The position numbers and the translations under genes are program-made. From Methanoregula sp. (GTDB taxonomy: Archaea; Halobacteriota; Methanomicrobia; Methanomicrobiales; Methanospirillaceae), in contig JALOBP010000030.1 in assembly GCA_023228295.1 (NCBI GenBank), positions 1 to 30,232 of the forward strand: a stretch of DNA of 30,232 nt. The letters run 5' to 3'. Positions within the stretch are counted from its first letter, which is position 1. Every line of letters starts with the position of its first letter. The notes below the pieces were generated by a model. The model made no database searches. It was not told where the DNA came from and saw nothing but the letters and a program-made list of their open reading frames with translations. Of the stretch, positions 7,660 to 16,259 are shown in pieces.

Positions 7660-10434
7660 TCAGGCTGCCTTGTCTACAAGCGTTTCCTGTTCAATGAGGA
7701 CGGCCTGTGCGGCAGCAAGCCGGGCTATGGGGACGCGGGGAGCGGAACATGAAACATAGGTCAGACCCGCCGTGTGACAGAACCTGATTGAGGCCGGATG
7801 ACCCCCATGTTCACCACAAATGCCCATGATCATACCGGGGCGGGTATGCCGTGCCCATATTATGGCCTGTTCCATGATGCGACCCACACCTTTTTCGTCG
7901 AGCACTTCAAAGGGATTGTCCAGGAGAATGCCGCTCTGGTTGTACATGGGAAGGAACTTATTCTCGGCATCTTCCCTTGAGAACGAGAACGTAGCCTGGG
8001 TCAGGTCATTTGTCCCAAACGAGAAAAATTCCGCTTCCTCCGCAAGGTGGTCTGCGCGCAGGCACGCCCTGACCACTTCCAGCATGGAACCGAATTTCAC
8101 GTCAATGGTGATACCGTAGGTTTTTTCAACATCGGCATGAATCTCATCCACCCAGATCTTGACCCTCTTCAGCTCCTGAACGGTGCATACCTGGGGCACC
8201 ATGATCTCGGGACAGACTAAAACCCCCTCTTTTTGACATTCTGCAGCAGCTTCGAGAACTGCACGGATCTGCATTCGGTAAATTTCAGGGAACGTGAGCC
8301 CTAACCGCACACCGCGATGGCCGAGCATGGGGTTCACCTCATGCAGGGCCCTGCCTTTCTGGAGCATAGCCTCTTTTTTCCGGAGCACTTCGTCCACTAA
8401 CTGCGGATCCGTGAACTTCTCCACTACTGGTTTTTCTCCGCCGGGGAACCGCAGGTATTTCACTGAATCTGAAAGAATATGGAGTCCCCGCAGGATCTCA
8501 CTCACGTGGCGGAGAGTAACCAGTTCGTCCTCCAACTGGTGTTCCGACGGCAGGAATTCGTGGATAGGCGGGTCAAGGAGACGGACCGTTACCGGACGGG
8601 ATGCCATAATCCGGAACATATCCTTGAAGTCTTCGCGCTGGAATGGCAGCAGCCGGTCGAGTGCGACTTTACGATCTTCCGGTGTATCGGCAACGATCAT
8701 CTCTACCATGATGGGGAGACGGTCGGTACCATTGAACATTCGTTCGGTACGGCACAGACCAATGCCCACAGCACCGAACTTTTTCGCCCGCTCTGCATCG
8801 TCCGGGGTATCTGCATTAGCCATAACCTGTAGTCGGGCAATTTCGTCAGCCCATGAGAGGAGTGTTGCGAGTTGCGGGGAGAATTCCGCTTCGATCATCG
8901 GTACTTCCCCAAGATAAACGGAACCGGTTGTACCATCGATGGTTATGAATGCTCCCTCAGAGAATTCCAAGTTTCCAACCCGTGCCTGGCGCATCGGGAC
9001 ATCGACAACTATCCCTTCCGCCCCGGATACGCACGGTTTACCCATCCCTCTTGCAACGACTGCGGCGTGGGATGTTTTTCCTCCGCGACTGGTGAGGATC
9101 CCCTGCGACGCAAAGAATCCATGGATATCCTCGGGCCGGGTCTCTTCCCGAACAAGGATCACCCGTTGACCGGTCCGGCCGAGCTTCTCGGCTCGGTCTG
9201 CATCGAAAACTGCGATACCCGCTGCAACTCCTGGCGACGCAGGTAAACCCTGTGCAAGTGGCTCTTTGGTCACTCGGGGGTCAAGGCGGGGAAAGAGCAT
9301 TTGTTCGAGCATCTCCGGCTGGACCCGGAGGAGAGCAGTCCGCTTGTCGATGAGCCCCTCGCTGACCATCTCAACTGATGTGCGCACGAGCGCAGAGACA
9401 TTCATCTTCCCATTTCTTGTCTGCAGGCAGTAAAGGGTCCCTTTCTGGATGGTGAATTCAAAGTCCTGGATTTCATGATAATGCGTTTCGAGTTTGTTTC
9501 GCAACTCCATGAGCTGACGGTAAATCACCGGCATCTCCTGTGCCATGGCGGCTACCGGCTTGGGGGTCCGGATGCCGGCCACAACATCTTCACCCTGAGC
9601 ATTTACCAGGTACTCCCCGAACAGGATATTCTCTCCAGTTGCGGGATCGCGGGTGAAGCCAACGCCGGTTGCTGAATCATCCCCCATGTTCCCAAAAACC
9701 ATTTCCATGACATTGACTGCAGTTCCATTGGCCATTTCCGCCGTGATCTTAAATTCGCGGCGGTAGTCGACAGCCCGTTTACCACCCCAGGATCCAAACA
9801 CCGCACGGATGGCAATCTCCAGCTGCTCGCGGGGATCGGAGGGGAAAGGTTTTCCGGTGTATCTCAAGACAATATCCAGGAACTGTTTTGACACATCTTC
9901 CAGATGACGGGCGGACAGGCCGACATCGCTCTTAACCCCAGCGTCTTGTTTGGCAGCTTCAAAAACAATGTCGAATTCATCTTCCGGTACGCCAAGGGCA
10001 ATTTTTCCGAAGAGCTGGATAAAACGCCGGTAGGCATCGTAACTGAAACGCCGGTCGCCAGTCTGCAGTATCAGGCCCTGTAATGTGGTCTCATTGAGGC
10101 CGAGGTTGAGGATGGTATCCATCATGCCCGGCATGGACATGGCAGATCCCGATCTGACCGAAACAAGAAGGGGATTGTCACGCCCTCCAAAGACCTTCCC
10201 GCTTTTTTGTTCCAGTACGACAAGTTCAGATTTGACCTGTTCTATGAGTCCTTCCGGCAATTTCCGTCCAGGGCTCTCCTGGTATGCGAGACAGGCTTCT
10301 GTGGTTATTACAAACCCGGGTGGGACATTGAGGCCAATCTGTGTCATCTCACAGAGATTGGCACCTTTTCCTCCGAGCAATTTTTTATCTTTCCCATTGC
10401 CTTCAGAGAAGGCATATACCCATTTTTTGATCAT
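7660..10434 (-). CDS. ppdK: Pyruvate, phosphate dikinase
   Basis: 924 aa. Interconverts PEP + AMP + PPi and pyruvate + ATP + Pi. Domains in order: N-terminal ATP-grasp (GGKGANLCEM at 21-30, then VSVRSGSAMSMPGMMDT), the swivelling phosphohistidine domain with H456 in GGKTSHAAVVARGMG, and the C-terminal PEP/pyruvate barrel with catalytic C873 in GICGEHGG. The phosphohistidine position is nearly that of the clostridial enzyme (H455). The chain is about 40-50 residues longer, mostly between the two catalytic centres. In a methanogen it can make PEP from pyruvate for gluconeogenesis or act glycolytically with ATP gain; the neighbouring glucan-degradation genes allow either. The ATG at 10434 has only a weak ribosome site (TAGGAC). 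Confidence 0.96.
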   Translation of the reverse strand: MIKKWVYAFSEGNGKDKKLLGGKGANLCEMTQIGLNVPPGFVITTEACLAYQESPGRKLPEGLIEQVKSELVVLEQKSGKVFGGRDNPLLVSVRSGSAMSMPGMMDTILNLGLNETTLQGLILQTGDRRFSYDAYRRFIQLFGKIALGVPEDEFDIVFEAAKQDAGVKSDVGLSARHLEDVSKQFLDIVLRYTGKPFPSDPREQLEIAIRAVFGSWGGKRAVDYRREFKITAEMANGTAVNVMEMVFGNMGDDSATGVGFTRDPATGENILFGEYLVNAQGEDVVAGIRTPKPVAAMAQEMPVIYRQLMELRNKLETHYHEIQDFEFTIQKGTLYCLQTRNGKMNVSALVRTSVEMVSEGLIDKRTALLRVQPEMLEQMLFPRLDPRVTKEPLAQGLPASPGVAAGIAVFDADRAEKLGRTGQRVILVREETRPEDIHGFFASQGILTSRGGKTSHAAVVARGMGKPCVSGAEGIVVDVPMRQARVGNLEFSEGAFITIDGTTGSVYLGEVPMIEAEFSPQLATLLSWADEIARLQVMANADTPDDAERAKKFGAVGIGLCRTERMFNGTDRLPIMVEMIVADTPEDRKVALDRLLPFQREDFKDMFRIMASRPVTVRLLDPPIHEFLPSEHQLEDELVTLRHVSEILRGLHILSDSVKYLRFPGGEKPVVEKFTDPQLVDEVLRKKEAMLQKGRALHEVNPMLGHRGVRLGLTFPEIYRMQIRAVLEAAAECQKEGVLVCPEIMVPQVCTVQELKRVKIWVDEIHADVEKTYGITIDVKFGSMLEVVRACLRADHLAEEAEFFSFGTNDLTQATFSFSREDAENKFLPMYNQSGILLDNPFEVLDEKGVGRIMEQAIIWARHTRPGMIMGICGEHGGHPASIRFCHTAGLTYVSCSAPRVPIARLAAAQAVLIEQETLVDKAA

Positions 10435-10551
10435 GTCCTATCACTGGCAATTGTATGCCCCCGTGTCACGCGAACTTCAGGTCCGGCCCTGATGAACGGT
10501 ACGTGAAATCCACGGGCAGACTGCAGGGGTTAACCGTCCATTGATTTTTCC

Positions 10552-10581
10552 TATCCTGTCGGAGATATCCGGTACAGGATA
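10552..10581. repeat. Long inverted repeat / stem-loop upstream of ppdK
   Basis: TATCCTGT plus CGGA (10552-10563) can pair with TCCG (10568-10571) plus ACAGGATA (10574-10581). This gives 12 base pairs, a GATA tetraloop and a two-base GT bulge. It lies about 120-150 nt upstream of the ppdK ATG, so it could be an operator or part of a leader RNA. Neither flank has the T run of a terminator in the appropriate direction. Confidence 0.6.
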
Positions 10582-10641
10582 CGTGTTCCTGAACGGGAGT
10601 TCGTTGTTCATCGATCCGTGCATGGCCCGGCTCCAATGCGG

Positions 10642-10677
10642 AAAACCGGGCGTATTACCGCTCCTGTATCCGGTTTT
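10642..10677. repeat. 8-bp perfect inverted repeat
   Basis: AAAACCGG (10642-10649) and CCGGTTTT (10670-10677) flank a 20-nt loop. The same CCGGTTTT-type arm recurs at the glgP terminator and at other gene ends in the window. It may therefore be a terminator-like hairpin on the plus strand, or part of an unannotated transcript. Confidence 0.45.
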
Positions 10678-10968
10678 GTCCTTGCTTTTCCAGGAATCGA
10701 TAAGACACGGCTGACACAAAACTGGCCTTGGTACAAGCACTTCATGTGCGGATGCTGTTCTGCTGAATGTATGTGTGATGGATGATGACAGGTTCCTGTT
10801 AATAGTTTTATCGCACAATCCGGTTTTTTAAATAATATGTAAACAGTAGAAAATGGCAAATTGCGGGATGCGGAGTTTTCCGACTGTGCATGGTGAAGAA
10901 GTGATGAATACGTTACCAAAGGCACATTTATCCCGGACATCTCAACCTGTTGCTTCAGGTAAAGGCTC

Positions 10969-10980
10969 AAATAATAATTA
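10969..10980 (+). promoter_or_regulatory. TATA box for the ADP-forming CoA synthetase gene
   Basis: AAATAATAATTA lies about 40 nt ahead of the ATG at 11021 and predicts a leader of about 20 nt containing AAGGAAAA. Called from position and composition. Confidence 0.5.
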
Positions 10981-11020
10981 GGACATACTAGCCCTTCAAG
11001 GAAAAAACCTGGCATAGACG

Positions 11021-13057
11021 ATGGCAATAATCCGCATAGATGAATCAGACGGGTATGAACTATTAGAGAAAATTGGGATATCCACACCCCGCTACCGGCT
11101 GGCACGGACCGTCAACGAGGCTGTTGCAGCTGCAGAGGAAATCGGGTATCCGGTTGTGCTCAAGATTGTCTCACCAGATATCAGCCATAAAAGTGATGTG
11201 AGCGGGGTTGTCACGTTCATACGTACTGCTGATGCGGTCAGGAAATCCTTTGACCAGATCCTGTCAAATGTCCGGGAAAAAAACCCGGATGCCCGGATTT
11301 CCGGCATTATTGTCGAGCAGCAGGCAAGTCCCGGGCTTGAACTTATTATCGGAGGAAAGACCGATCCCTCGTTCGGGGAAGTGCTGCTGTTTGGTACCGG
11401 GGGCAAATTTGTAGACCTGGTAAAGGATGTCTCCCTCCGTGTTCTTCCCCTTGACGATCATCAGATCCGTGAGATGGTCCAGGAACTCTGGGGATATAAA
11501 TTGATTCATGGATATCGGGACGAGCCGCCGCTCGATGAACTGGCCCTCATTGATACCCTCAGAAAAATCAGCTCCTATTTTTACCAGAATCCCCACCTTG
11601 TGGAATTCGACATCAACCCCTTTATCCTGTACGAAAACGGGGGCTGTGCAGTGGATGCACGGTTTATCCTTGAGACCGATGAGAAAAAACAGGTATCCCG
11701 CCCCCATAGCGAGATCCTTCCGTCCCTCTTTGATGCACATACGATCGCCGTGGTCGGGGCCTCTGCTGATTCGAATAAGGTGGGATACGCAGTATGCAAA
11801 AACCTCCTTACTTTTCCCGGGATACTAATCCCGGTAAACCCGAAAATGTCAGAAATCCTGGGAAAGAAAGCCTTCCCGAATCTCACATCGATCAAGGAAC
11901 CGGTTGATATTGCGGTGATAACCGTCCCGGCACCGCTCGTTCCCGCTATTGTTGAAGAGGCGGGCCGGTGCAGGATTCCCCTTCTTGTAATTATCTCATC
12001 AGGATTCCGTGAAGCGGGCGACCGCGGGAGGGCGCTTGAGGAACAGGTGCTTACCCTTGCACAGGAATATAATATGCGGATTGTCGGACCCAATTGTCTT
12101 GGGATCATGTTTCCCTACCGTAAGATCAATACCACGTTCGATCCAATTTCCCCAAAACCCGGCAAACTGGCTTTTGTCTCCCAGAGCGGCGCCGTGATTA
12201 CCACGCTCGTGGACTGGAGCCTTCCGGAGGATATCGGGTTTTCCGGGATTATAAGCGTCGGGAACCAGCTCGATCTCGGGTTTGAGGAATATGTCAGTTT
12301 CTTTGCAAAGGATGAACAGACAAAAGCCATCATCTTGTACATTGAAGAGATCCGTGACGGTTCCCGGTTCATCGAAGTAGTCTCAAAAGTAACCCCGAAA
12401 AAACCCGTGATTGCTATCAAATCGGGGGCATCAAAAAAAGGCAAGAAGGCCGCCGCTTCACATACTGGTTCCCTTGCCGGGAGTCATGATGTCTATCTTG
12501 CTGCATTCCGACAGGCAGGGATTCTCTCGGTTCGGTCCACCCAGCAGGCATTCCATGTCGGGAATCTGTTGGCATCGGAAGGGTACCCGAAAGGCAAACG
12601 GGCGGTTGCAATAACCAGTGCCGGCGGGTTCGGGGTCCTGGCTTCAGACTATGCTGAACGGTACGGGATCGAACTCATCGATTTATCACCGGAACTGCTC
12701 GGCCAGCTCAATGCGATCCTGCCCCCGAGCTGGAACCACGATAACCCGATGGATATCCTGGGGGACGCAAATGCCGACCGGTTCGCCAAAGTATTCGAGA
12801 TTCTCATTCAGAACCAGCAGGTATGGGATATCATCTTCATTATCATTGTCCCGTCAGCGCTTGCGGATCCCGTGCGCCTTGCAGAAATGGTTGTCAGGTT
12901 CGCAAGGCAAACACGGAAGATGATCGTAGGATGCATGATTGGGGGCGACAGCATGAAGCGGGCATTCCGGATTCTTAAGGATAACAATATTCCGAATTTC
13001 CAGGATATCGAGGATGCTTTCGAGATTGTCGGCATGATCGTCCATAACCGCTATTAA
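11021..13057 (+). CDS. ADP-forming acetyl/acyl-CoA synthetase, fused beta-alpha
   Basis: 678 aa. Catalyses acyl-CoA + ADP + Pi to acid + CoA + ATP, reversibly, through phosphohistidine relay. The ATP-grasp (beta-type) domain is N-terminal, about 1-225, with ISHKSDVSGV (H56, candidate relay His). The CoA-binding Rossmann domain starts at about 240 (TIAVVGASADSNKVGYA), and the CoA-ligase domains follow with the phosphohistidine motif SHTGSLAGS (H481). Many archaeal fusions are described as alpha then beta; here the order is reversed. With PPDK next door it may take acetyl-CoA to acetate with ATP gain, or activate acetate for biosynthesis. Substrate range cannot be read from sequence. The start has a TATA box at suitable distance and only a weak ribosome site. 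Confidence 0.9.
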   Translation: MAIIRIDESDGYELLEKIGISTPRYRLARTVNEAVAAAEEIGYPVVLKIVSPDISHKSDVSGVVTFIRTADAVRKSFDQILSNVREKNPDARISGIIVEQQASPGLELIIGGKTDPSFGEVLLFGTGGKFVDLVKDVSLRVLPLDDHQIREMVQELWGYKLIHGYRDEPPLDELALIDTLRKISSYFYQNPHLVEFDINPFILYENGGCAVDARFILETDEKKQVSRPHSEILPSLFDAHTIAVVGASADSNKVGYAVCKNLLTFPGILIPVNPKMSEILGKKAFPNLTSIKEPVDIAVITVPAPLVPAIVEEAGRCRIPLLVIISSGFREAGDRGRALEEQVLTLAQEYNMRIVGPNCLGIMFPYRKINTTFDPISPKPGKLAFVSQSGAVITTLVDWSLPEDIGFSGIISVGNQLDLGFEEYVSFFAKDEQTKAIILYIEEIRDGSRFIEVVSKVTPKKPVIAIKSGASKKGKKAAASHTGSLAGSHDVYLAAFRQAGILSVRSTQQAFHVGNLLASEGYPKGKRAVAITSAGGFGVLASDYAERYGIELIDLSPELLGQLNAILPPSWNHDNPMDILGDANADRFAKVFEILIQNQQVWDIIFIIIVPSALADPVRLAEMVVRFARQTRKMIVGCMIGGDSMKRAFRILKDNNIPNFQDIEDAFEIVGMIVHNRY

Positions 13058-13064
13058 TTTTTTT
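13058..13064 (+). terminator. T7 tract after the CoA synthetase gene
   Basis: The stop codon is followed immediately by seven Ts, a typical archaeal terminator. About 115 bp with nothing else recognisable separates it from the end of the hsp20 remnant. Confidence 0.5.
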
Positions 13065-13180
13065 CAAGATTGAAATGTTATGTCGGAATTTACAGATTAC
13101 GGATGTGTGTCCATCCATCCCGTGAATCCCCCGTAAAAAGGAGAGAATCTGACCATATTACCCTCACAGTTATCCAGATA

Positions 13181-13606
13181 TTACGCCCTATTCAGGAATG
13201 TTACTTCCAGCATCCCGTCCCGGAATGACTACTGCATGGAGCCGGTATCAACCCGGGGCAGGCTGGTCATTACACGGCAAGGGATATCCGGATTACCGGT
13301 ATCGATGACCGGCGTACTACACTTCACTTCACGATGAATTGTCTCCTCATTTACACCGGGACACTCTGCGATAACCTTGGTCTTGTAATCGATGGAATAT
13401 ACCACGGTACGGGGCTCATGGATTGTCCTGGGCCGTGGAGAAGGGATATCCATCATTTCCCTTTACCCGCCGCTCTTGCCAATAACAATCCGGAATACGG
13501 AGATCTGCGGATTGCCGGCCTGGAAATCGTCCTGCATGCGTCTAAAGGAGCGGTTGGATATTCCGCCCATCTCCTCAAACATATCCCGTGGATATCGGTG
13601 TATAAT
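13181..13606 (-). pseudogene. Degraded Hsp20/alpha-crystallin small heat-shock protein gene
   Basis: A single minus-strand frame of about 141 codons reads as an Hsp20 protein but is interrupted twice: TAA at 13465-13463 and TAG at 13231-13229, ending at TAA 13183-13181. The N-terminal part has MFEEMGGISNRSFRRMQDDF. The middle has KVIAECPGVNEETI and VIDTGNP, matching the alpha-crystallin core. After the TAG comes FRDGMLEVTF, the conserved G-x-L end of the domain. The expected start position holds ATT (13606-13604) behind a good AGAGGAAACC; the first in-frame ATG is at 13582. No frameshift is needed. It starts 18 bases after the cdc48 stop, so the two were probably co-transcribed. A short T5 tract at 13135-13139 may end the transcript. 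Confidence 0.8.
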
Positions 13607-13624
13607 GGTTTCCTCTGGATTTGA

Positions 13625-16000
13625 TTACTTCTTCTTTCCTTCAAGAGATTCTGTAAGTTTTTTAATGAGTTCGAAGTCCTTCCTGAACTGGTATGTTGTT
13701 TTCCGAAGGTTGGCAAGAGCGGCTTTGTCAGCATCCTTGTGCAGCATCGCGGAATGGTTGATTGCAGCAGATGCAGCACCAAGGATCTTGCGCTGCTCCA
13801 TATTGTAGAGCATCTGCCATGCCTGTTGCTCGGATCGCTCAAGGGCGTCGCGGTCAAGGGATCCTTTCACTATGATGAGTGCGGCATCGAAGTGCGCCTT
13901 GGTTAGCATGACATTCTTGATAGCTTCCGTGCGTTCCTGTTCGGAGCTGCTGCCCATGTGGACAAGGAAGTCACGCATAGCGGCCATCTTGGCTTCCCGT
14001 ACTACGGCTTCAATATCTGCTCCTACGTATCCTTCCGTCTTTTTTACCAATTCGTATGTATCGATATCCTTTGAAAGAATATTGCTGGTCTCCCCGCCAA
14101 GGTAAACATCGAAGATCATCTTCCGGCTCTCCTCATCCGGTGCCGGGACGTAGATGTGCCGTTCAAGCCGGCCGGGGCGGAGCAGCGCATCGTCAAGCAT
14201 ATCCGGGCGGTTGGTGGCGGCAAGGATGGTAACGTTCTTGAGTTCCTCCATGCCATCCAGTTCCGTCAGGATTTGGGAGACCACGCTTTCAGTGACATGG
14301 GTCGAGCCGCCATACGCGCCCCGCTTGGGGACGAGTGCATCGATCTCGTCAAAGAAGATGATGGACGGGGCTGCCTGTCGCGCTTTCCTGAAGATCTCCC
14401 GCACGCCCTTCTCCGATTCCCCTACCCACTTCGAGAGGAGCTCCGGGCCTTTGACTGCGATGAAGTTACACTCGCTCTCATTTGCCACCGCTTTTGCAAG
14501 CAGGGTCTTTCCCGTGCCCGGAGGTCCAAAGAGGAGGATCCCTTTCGGCGCCTTGGTCTGGAGCCTTGCAAACACATCCGGGTATTTCAGCGGCCACTCG
14601 ACTGCTTCTTTGAGATCCTGTTTCACATCCCCAAGACCGCCGACCTGGTTCCACGTGATATCGGGCACTTCAACGAGTACCTCGCGCATTGCGGAAGGTT
14701 CTACGTATTTACGTGCCTCGGCAAAGTCCTCCTTTGTTACTCGCAGTTTTTCGAGTACCTCGGTCGGAATTTCCTCGTCAATCTTGATCTGCGGGATTAC
14801 CTTACGGAGCGCATGCATCGCCGCTTCCTTAACAAGCAGGGCAATGTCTGCCCCGACAAATCCGTGGGTCATGTTAGCGTACTCCTCGAGATCCACATCA
14901 TCTGCCAGCGGCACACCGCGGACATGGACCTGGAAGATCTCATGCCTCCCCTTTTTGTCGGGTATGCCAATCTCTATTTCCCGGTCGAACCGCCCGCCGC
15001 GCCGGAGTGCCGGATCAATAGAGTCCGGTAGGTTCGTTGCCGCGATGACAATGACCTGCCCCCGGCTTTTAAGCCCATCCATGAGTGAGAGAAGCTGGGC
15101 AACAATACGTCGCTCAACCTCCCCCTTCGTCTCCTCACGCTTGGGAGCAATGGAGTCGATCTCGTCGATGAAGATAATGGACGGGGCGTTCTGCTCGGCC
15201 TCTTCGAATTTTTCCCGCAGGCCCTTCTCGCTCTCACCATAGTACTTGCTCATGATCTCCGGGCCGGAGAGTGTGATAAAGTGCGCGTCCACTTCATTTG
15301 CAACAGCTTTTGCAATCAGGGTCTTGCCGGTACCGGGCGGCCCATAGAGAAGTACTCCCTTTGGTGGCTGGATTCCAAGCCGCTCGAAGATCTCCGGGCG
15401 CCGGAGAGGAAGCTCTATCATCTCTCGTACGAGCTGTAACTCCCGGCCAAGTCCGCCGATATCCTCATAGTGAATGTTGGTCTTATCTTTGGATTTTCCT
15501 GCTTCCGGCTGATAGATAGCATTGTTGTACTCAATGATGGTATCATTCGAGAGAAGGACCGGGCTTTTCGGGGTCACTTTTGAAATCGCATAGATCAGGG
15601 GATAACCCATGAAGTCTACCCGATCAATCTGCCCTTCAACCACCGGTCTCCCACGGATTATTTGTGCAAACCTTTCGGGCCCCCCGCGGGGATTGCCTTC
15701 CTGTACTGGCTGGATTACTATTTTTTTTGCATACGGAGGTTCAATCTTCCGGATTTTCACCATTTCATCAATGCCGATACCGGCATTGTAGCGGACAATT
15801 CCGTCAATCCGTATGCTTTCCCGCCCGCGATCCGGCCAGACGATTGCTACGGCTTTTCGTTTACCTTCGATTTCTACTACATCACCAGAAACAAATCCTA
15901 TTTTTTTCATTATGTCAGGACTGATCCTCGCAATTCCCCGTAAGGAATCCTCCTGATAGGCTTCCTTGACTTTAACTTCCATGTAATCCTTTTCTATCAT
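13625..16000 (-). CDS. cdc48: VAT/CDC48-type AAA+ ATPase (two ATPase domains)
   Basis: 791 aa. Hexameric protein unfoldase that feeds substrates to the proteasome and remodels complexes. The N-terminal substrate-binding double-psi barrel and four-helix/beta domain span about 7-185. D1 has Walker A GPPGTGKT (220-227) and Walker B IIFIDE (275-280). D2 has Walker A at 492-499 and Walker B IIFFDE (547-552). SRH arginine segments are present (GRFDRE; GRLERH). The C-terminus carries a roughly 50-residue lysine-rich tail, longer than the Thermoplasma VAT, ending in GKKK. The start is supported by GAGGTG 8-9 nt upstream; an internal ATG seven codons in lacks comparable support. The hsp20 remnant behind it suggests a former proteostasis operon. 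Confidence 0.97.
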   Translation of the reverse strand: MIEKDYMEVKVKEAYQEDSLRGIARISPDIMKKIGFVSGDVVEIEGKRKAVAIVWPDRGRESIRIDGIVRYNAGIGIDEMVKIRKIEPPYAKKIVIQPVQEGNPRGGPERFAQIIRGRPVVEGQIDRVDFMGYPLIYAISKVTPKSPVLLSNDTIIEYNNAIYQPEAGKSKDKTNIHYEDIGGLGRELQLVREMIELPLRRPEIFERLGIQPPKGVLLYGPPGTGKTLIAKAVANEVDAHFITLSGPEIMSKYYGESEKGLREKFEEAEQNAPSIIFIDEIDSIAPKREETKGEVERRIVAQLLSLMDGLKSRGQVIVIAATNLPDSIDPALRRGGRFDREIEIGIPDKKGRHEIFQVHVRGVPLADDVDLEEYANMTHGFVGADIALLVKEAAMHALRKVIPQIKIDEEIPTEVLEKLRVTKEDFAEARKYVEPSAMREVLVEVPDITWNQVGGLGDVKQDLKEAVEWPLKYPDVFARLQTKAPKGILLFGPPGTGKTLLAKAVANESECNFIAVKGPELLSKWVGESEKGVREIFRKARQAAPSIIFFDEIDALVPKRGAYGGSTHVTESVVSQILTELDGMEELKNVTILAATNRPDMLDDALLRPGRLERHIYVPAPDEESRKMIFDVYLGGETSNILSKDIDTYELVKKTEGYVGADIEAVVREAKMAAMRDFLVHMGSSSEQERTEAIKNVMLTKAHFDAALIIVKGSLDRDALERSEQQAWQMLYNMEQRKILGAASAAINHSAMLHKDADKAALANLRKTTYQFRKDFELIKKLTESLEGKKK

Positions 16001-16052
16001 CGTAAAACACCTCGTATAGTGTTGAGGTTTACCATAAGTTAGTGAGCGTAAC

Positions 16053-16065
16053 TATTTATATATTT
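16053..16065 (-). promoter_or_regulatory. TATA box for cdc48
   Basis: On the minus strand AAATATATAAATA is a near-ideal archaeal TATA box. It predicts a start site near 16028 and a leader of about 28 nt containing GAGGTG. Confidence 0.65.
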
Positions 16066-16179
16066 CTTTGAGGTATTATTGATTCTACAGGCAATATTCC
16101 AGACAATTTCACTGCATTTTACGATAAGAGGTTGCAGGCCGTAAAACAAAAAATTCTGTATTATTCCAATTCAACTTTA

Positions 16180-16196
16180 CTTGTTTAGAGAACAAG
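16180..16196 (+). promoter_or_regulatory. Inverted repeat upstream of thiC TATA element
   Basis: CTTGTT and AACAAG separated by five bases form a perfect 6-6 dyad immediately upstream of ATTTAATCC (16201-16209), the likely thiC TATA element. CCAGAT (16197-16202) and ATCTGG (16232-16237) form a second, longer-range pair around the start site. The placement suits a transcription-factor operator. No TPP riboswitch consensus is seen. Confidence 0.4.
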
Positions 16197-16259
16197 CCAG
16201 ATTTAATCCAGAATAGAAAAACCGAGCCTTTATCTGGTCTTTGAGGTAACGGGTATGCT

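Larger units (their letters stand above)
10435..11020. other. 586-bp divergent intergenic region, no credible gene
   Basis: Open frames here are short or biased to odd composition, and none resembles a known protein. The region contains two marked inverted repeats (10552-10581 and 10642-10677), the palindromes CTGCAG and GGTTAACC (10521-10535), an A/T-rich patch near 10826-10840 and the TATA box of the downstream synthetase gene. A possible ppdK TATA element on the minus strand is near 10449-10459. The gap is large for this compact window. Confidence 0.6.

Noticed and set aside
10868..10981. 37-codon plus-strand frame upstream of the synthetase
   Set aside because: No ribosome site, no recognisable pattern, and it ends within the TATA box.
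10608..11105. 165-codon minus-strand frame in the ppdK/synthetase gap
   Set aside because: No domain pattern, Cys/His/Ser-rich, and it runs into the start of the synthetase gene.
13229..13231. TAG in the Hsp20 remnant as a pyrrolysine codon
   Set aside because: The same frame also has a TAA, an hsp20 gene has no known need for pyrrolysine, and no pyl genes are in view.
13453..13857. 134-codon minus-strand frame over the end of cdc48 and the hsp20 remnant
   Set aside because: Frame-shifted reading of cdc48; the Hsp20-like residues are in a different frame.
14154..15242. 362-codon plus-strand open frame opposite cdc48
   Set aside because: Ser/Arg-rich shadow of a highly conserved AAA+ gene; no ribosome site or protein-like domain pattern.
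16130..16259. TPP riboswitch ahead of thiC
   Set aside because: No CUGAGA core or matching second helix in the short leader.
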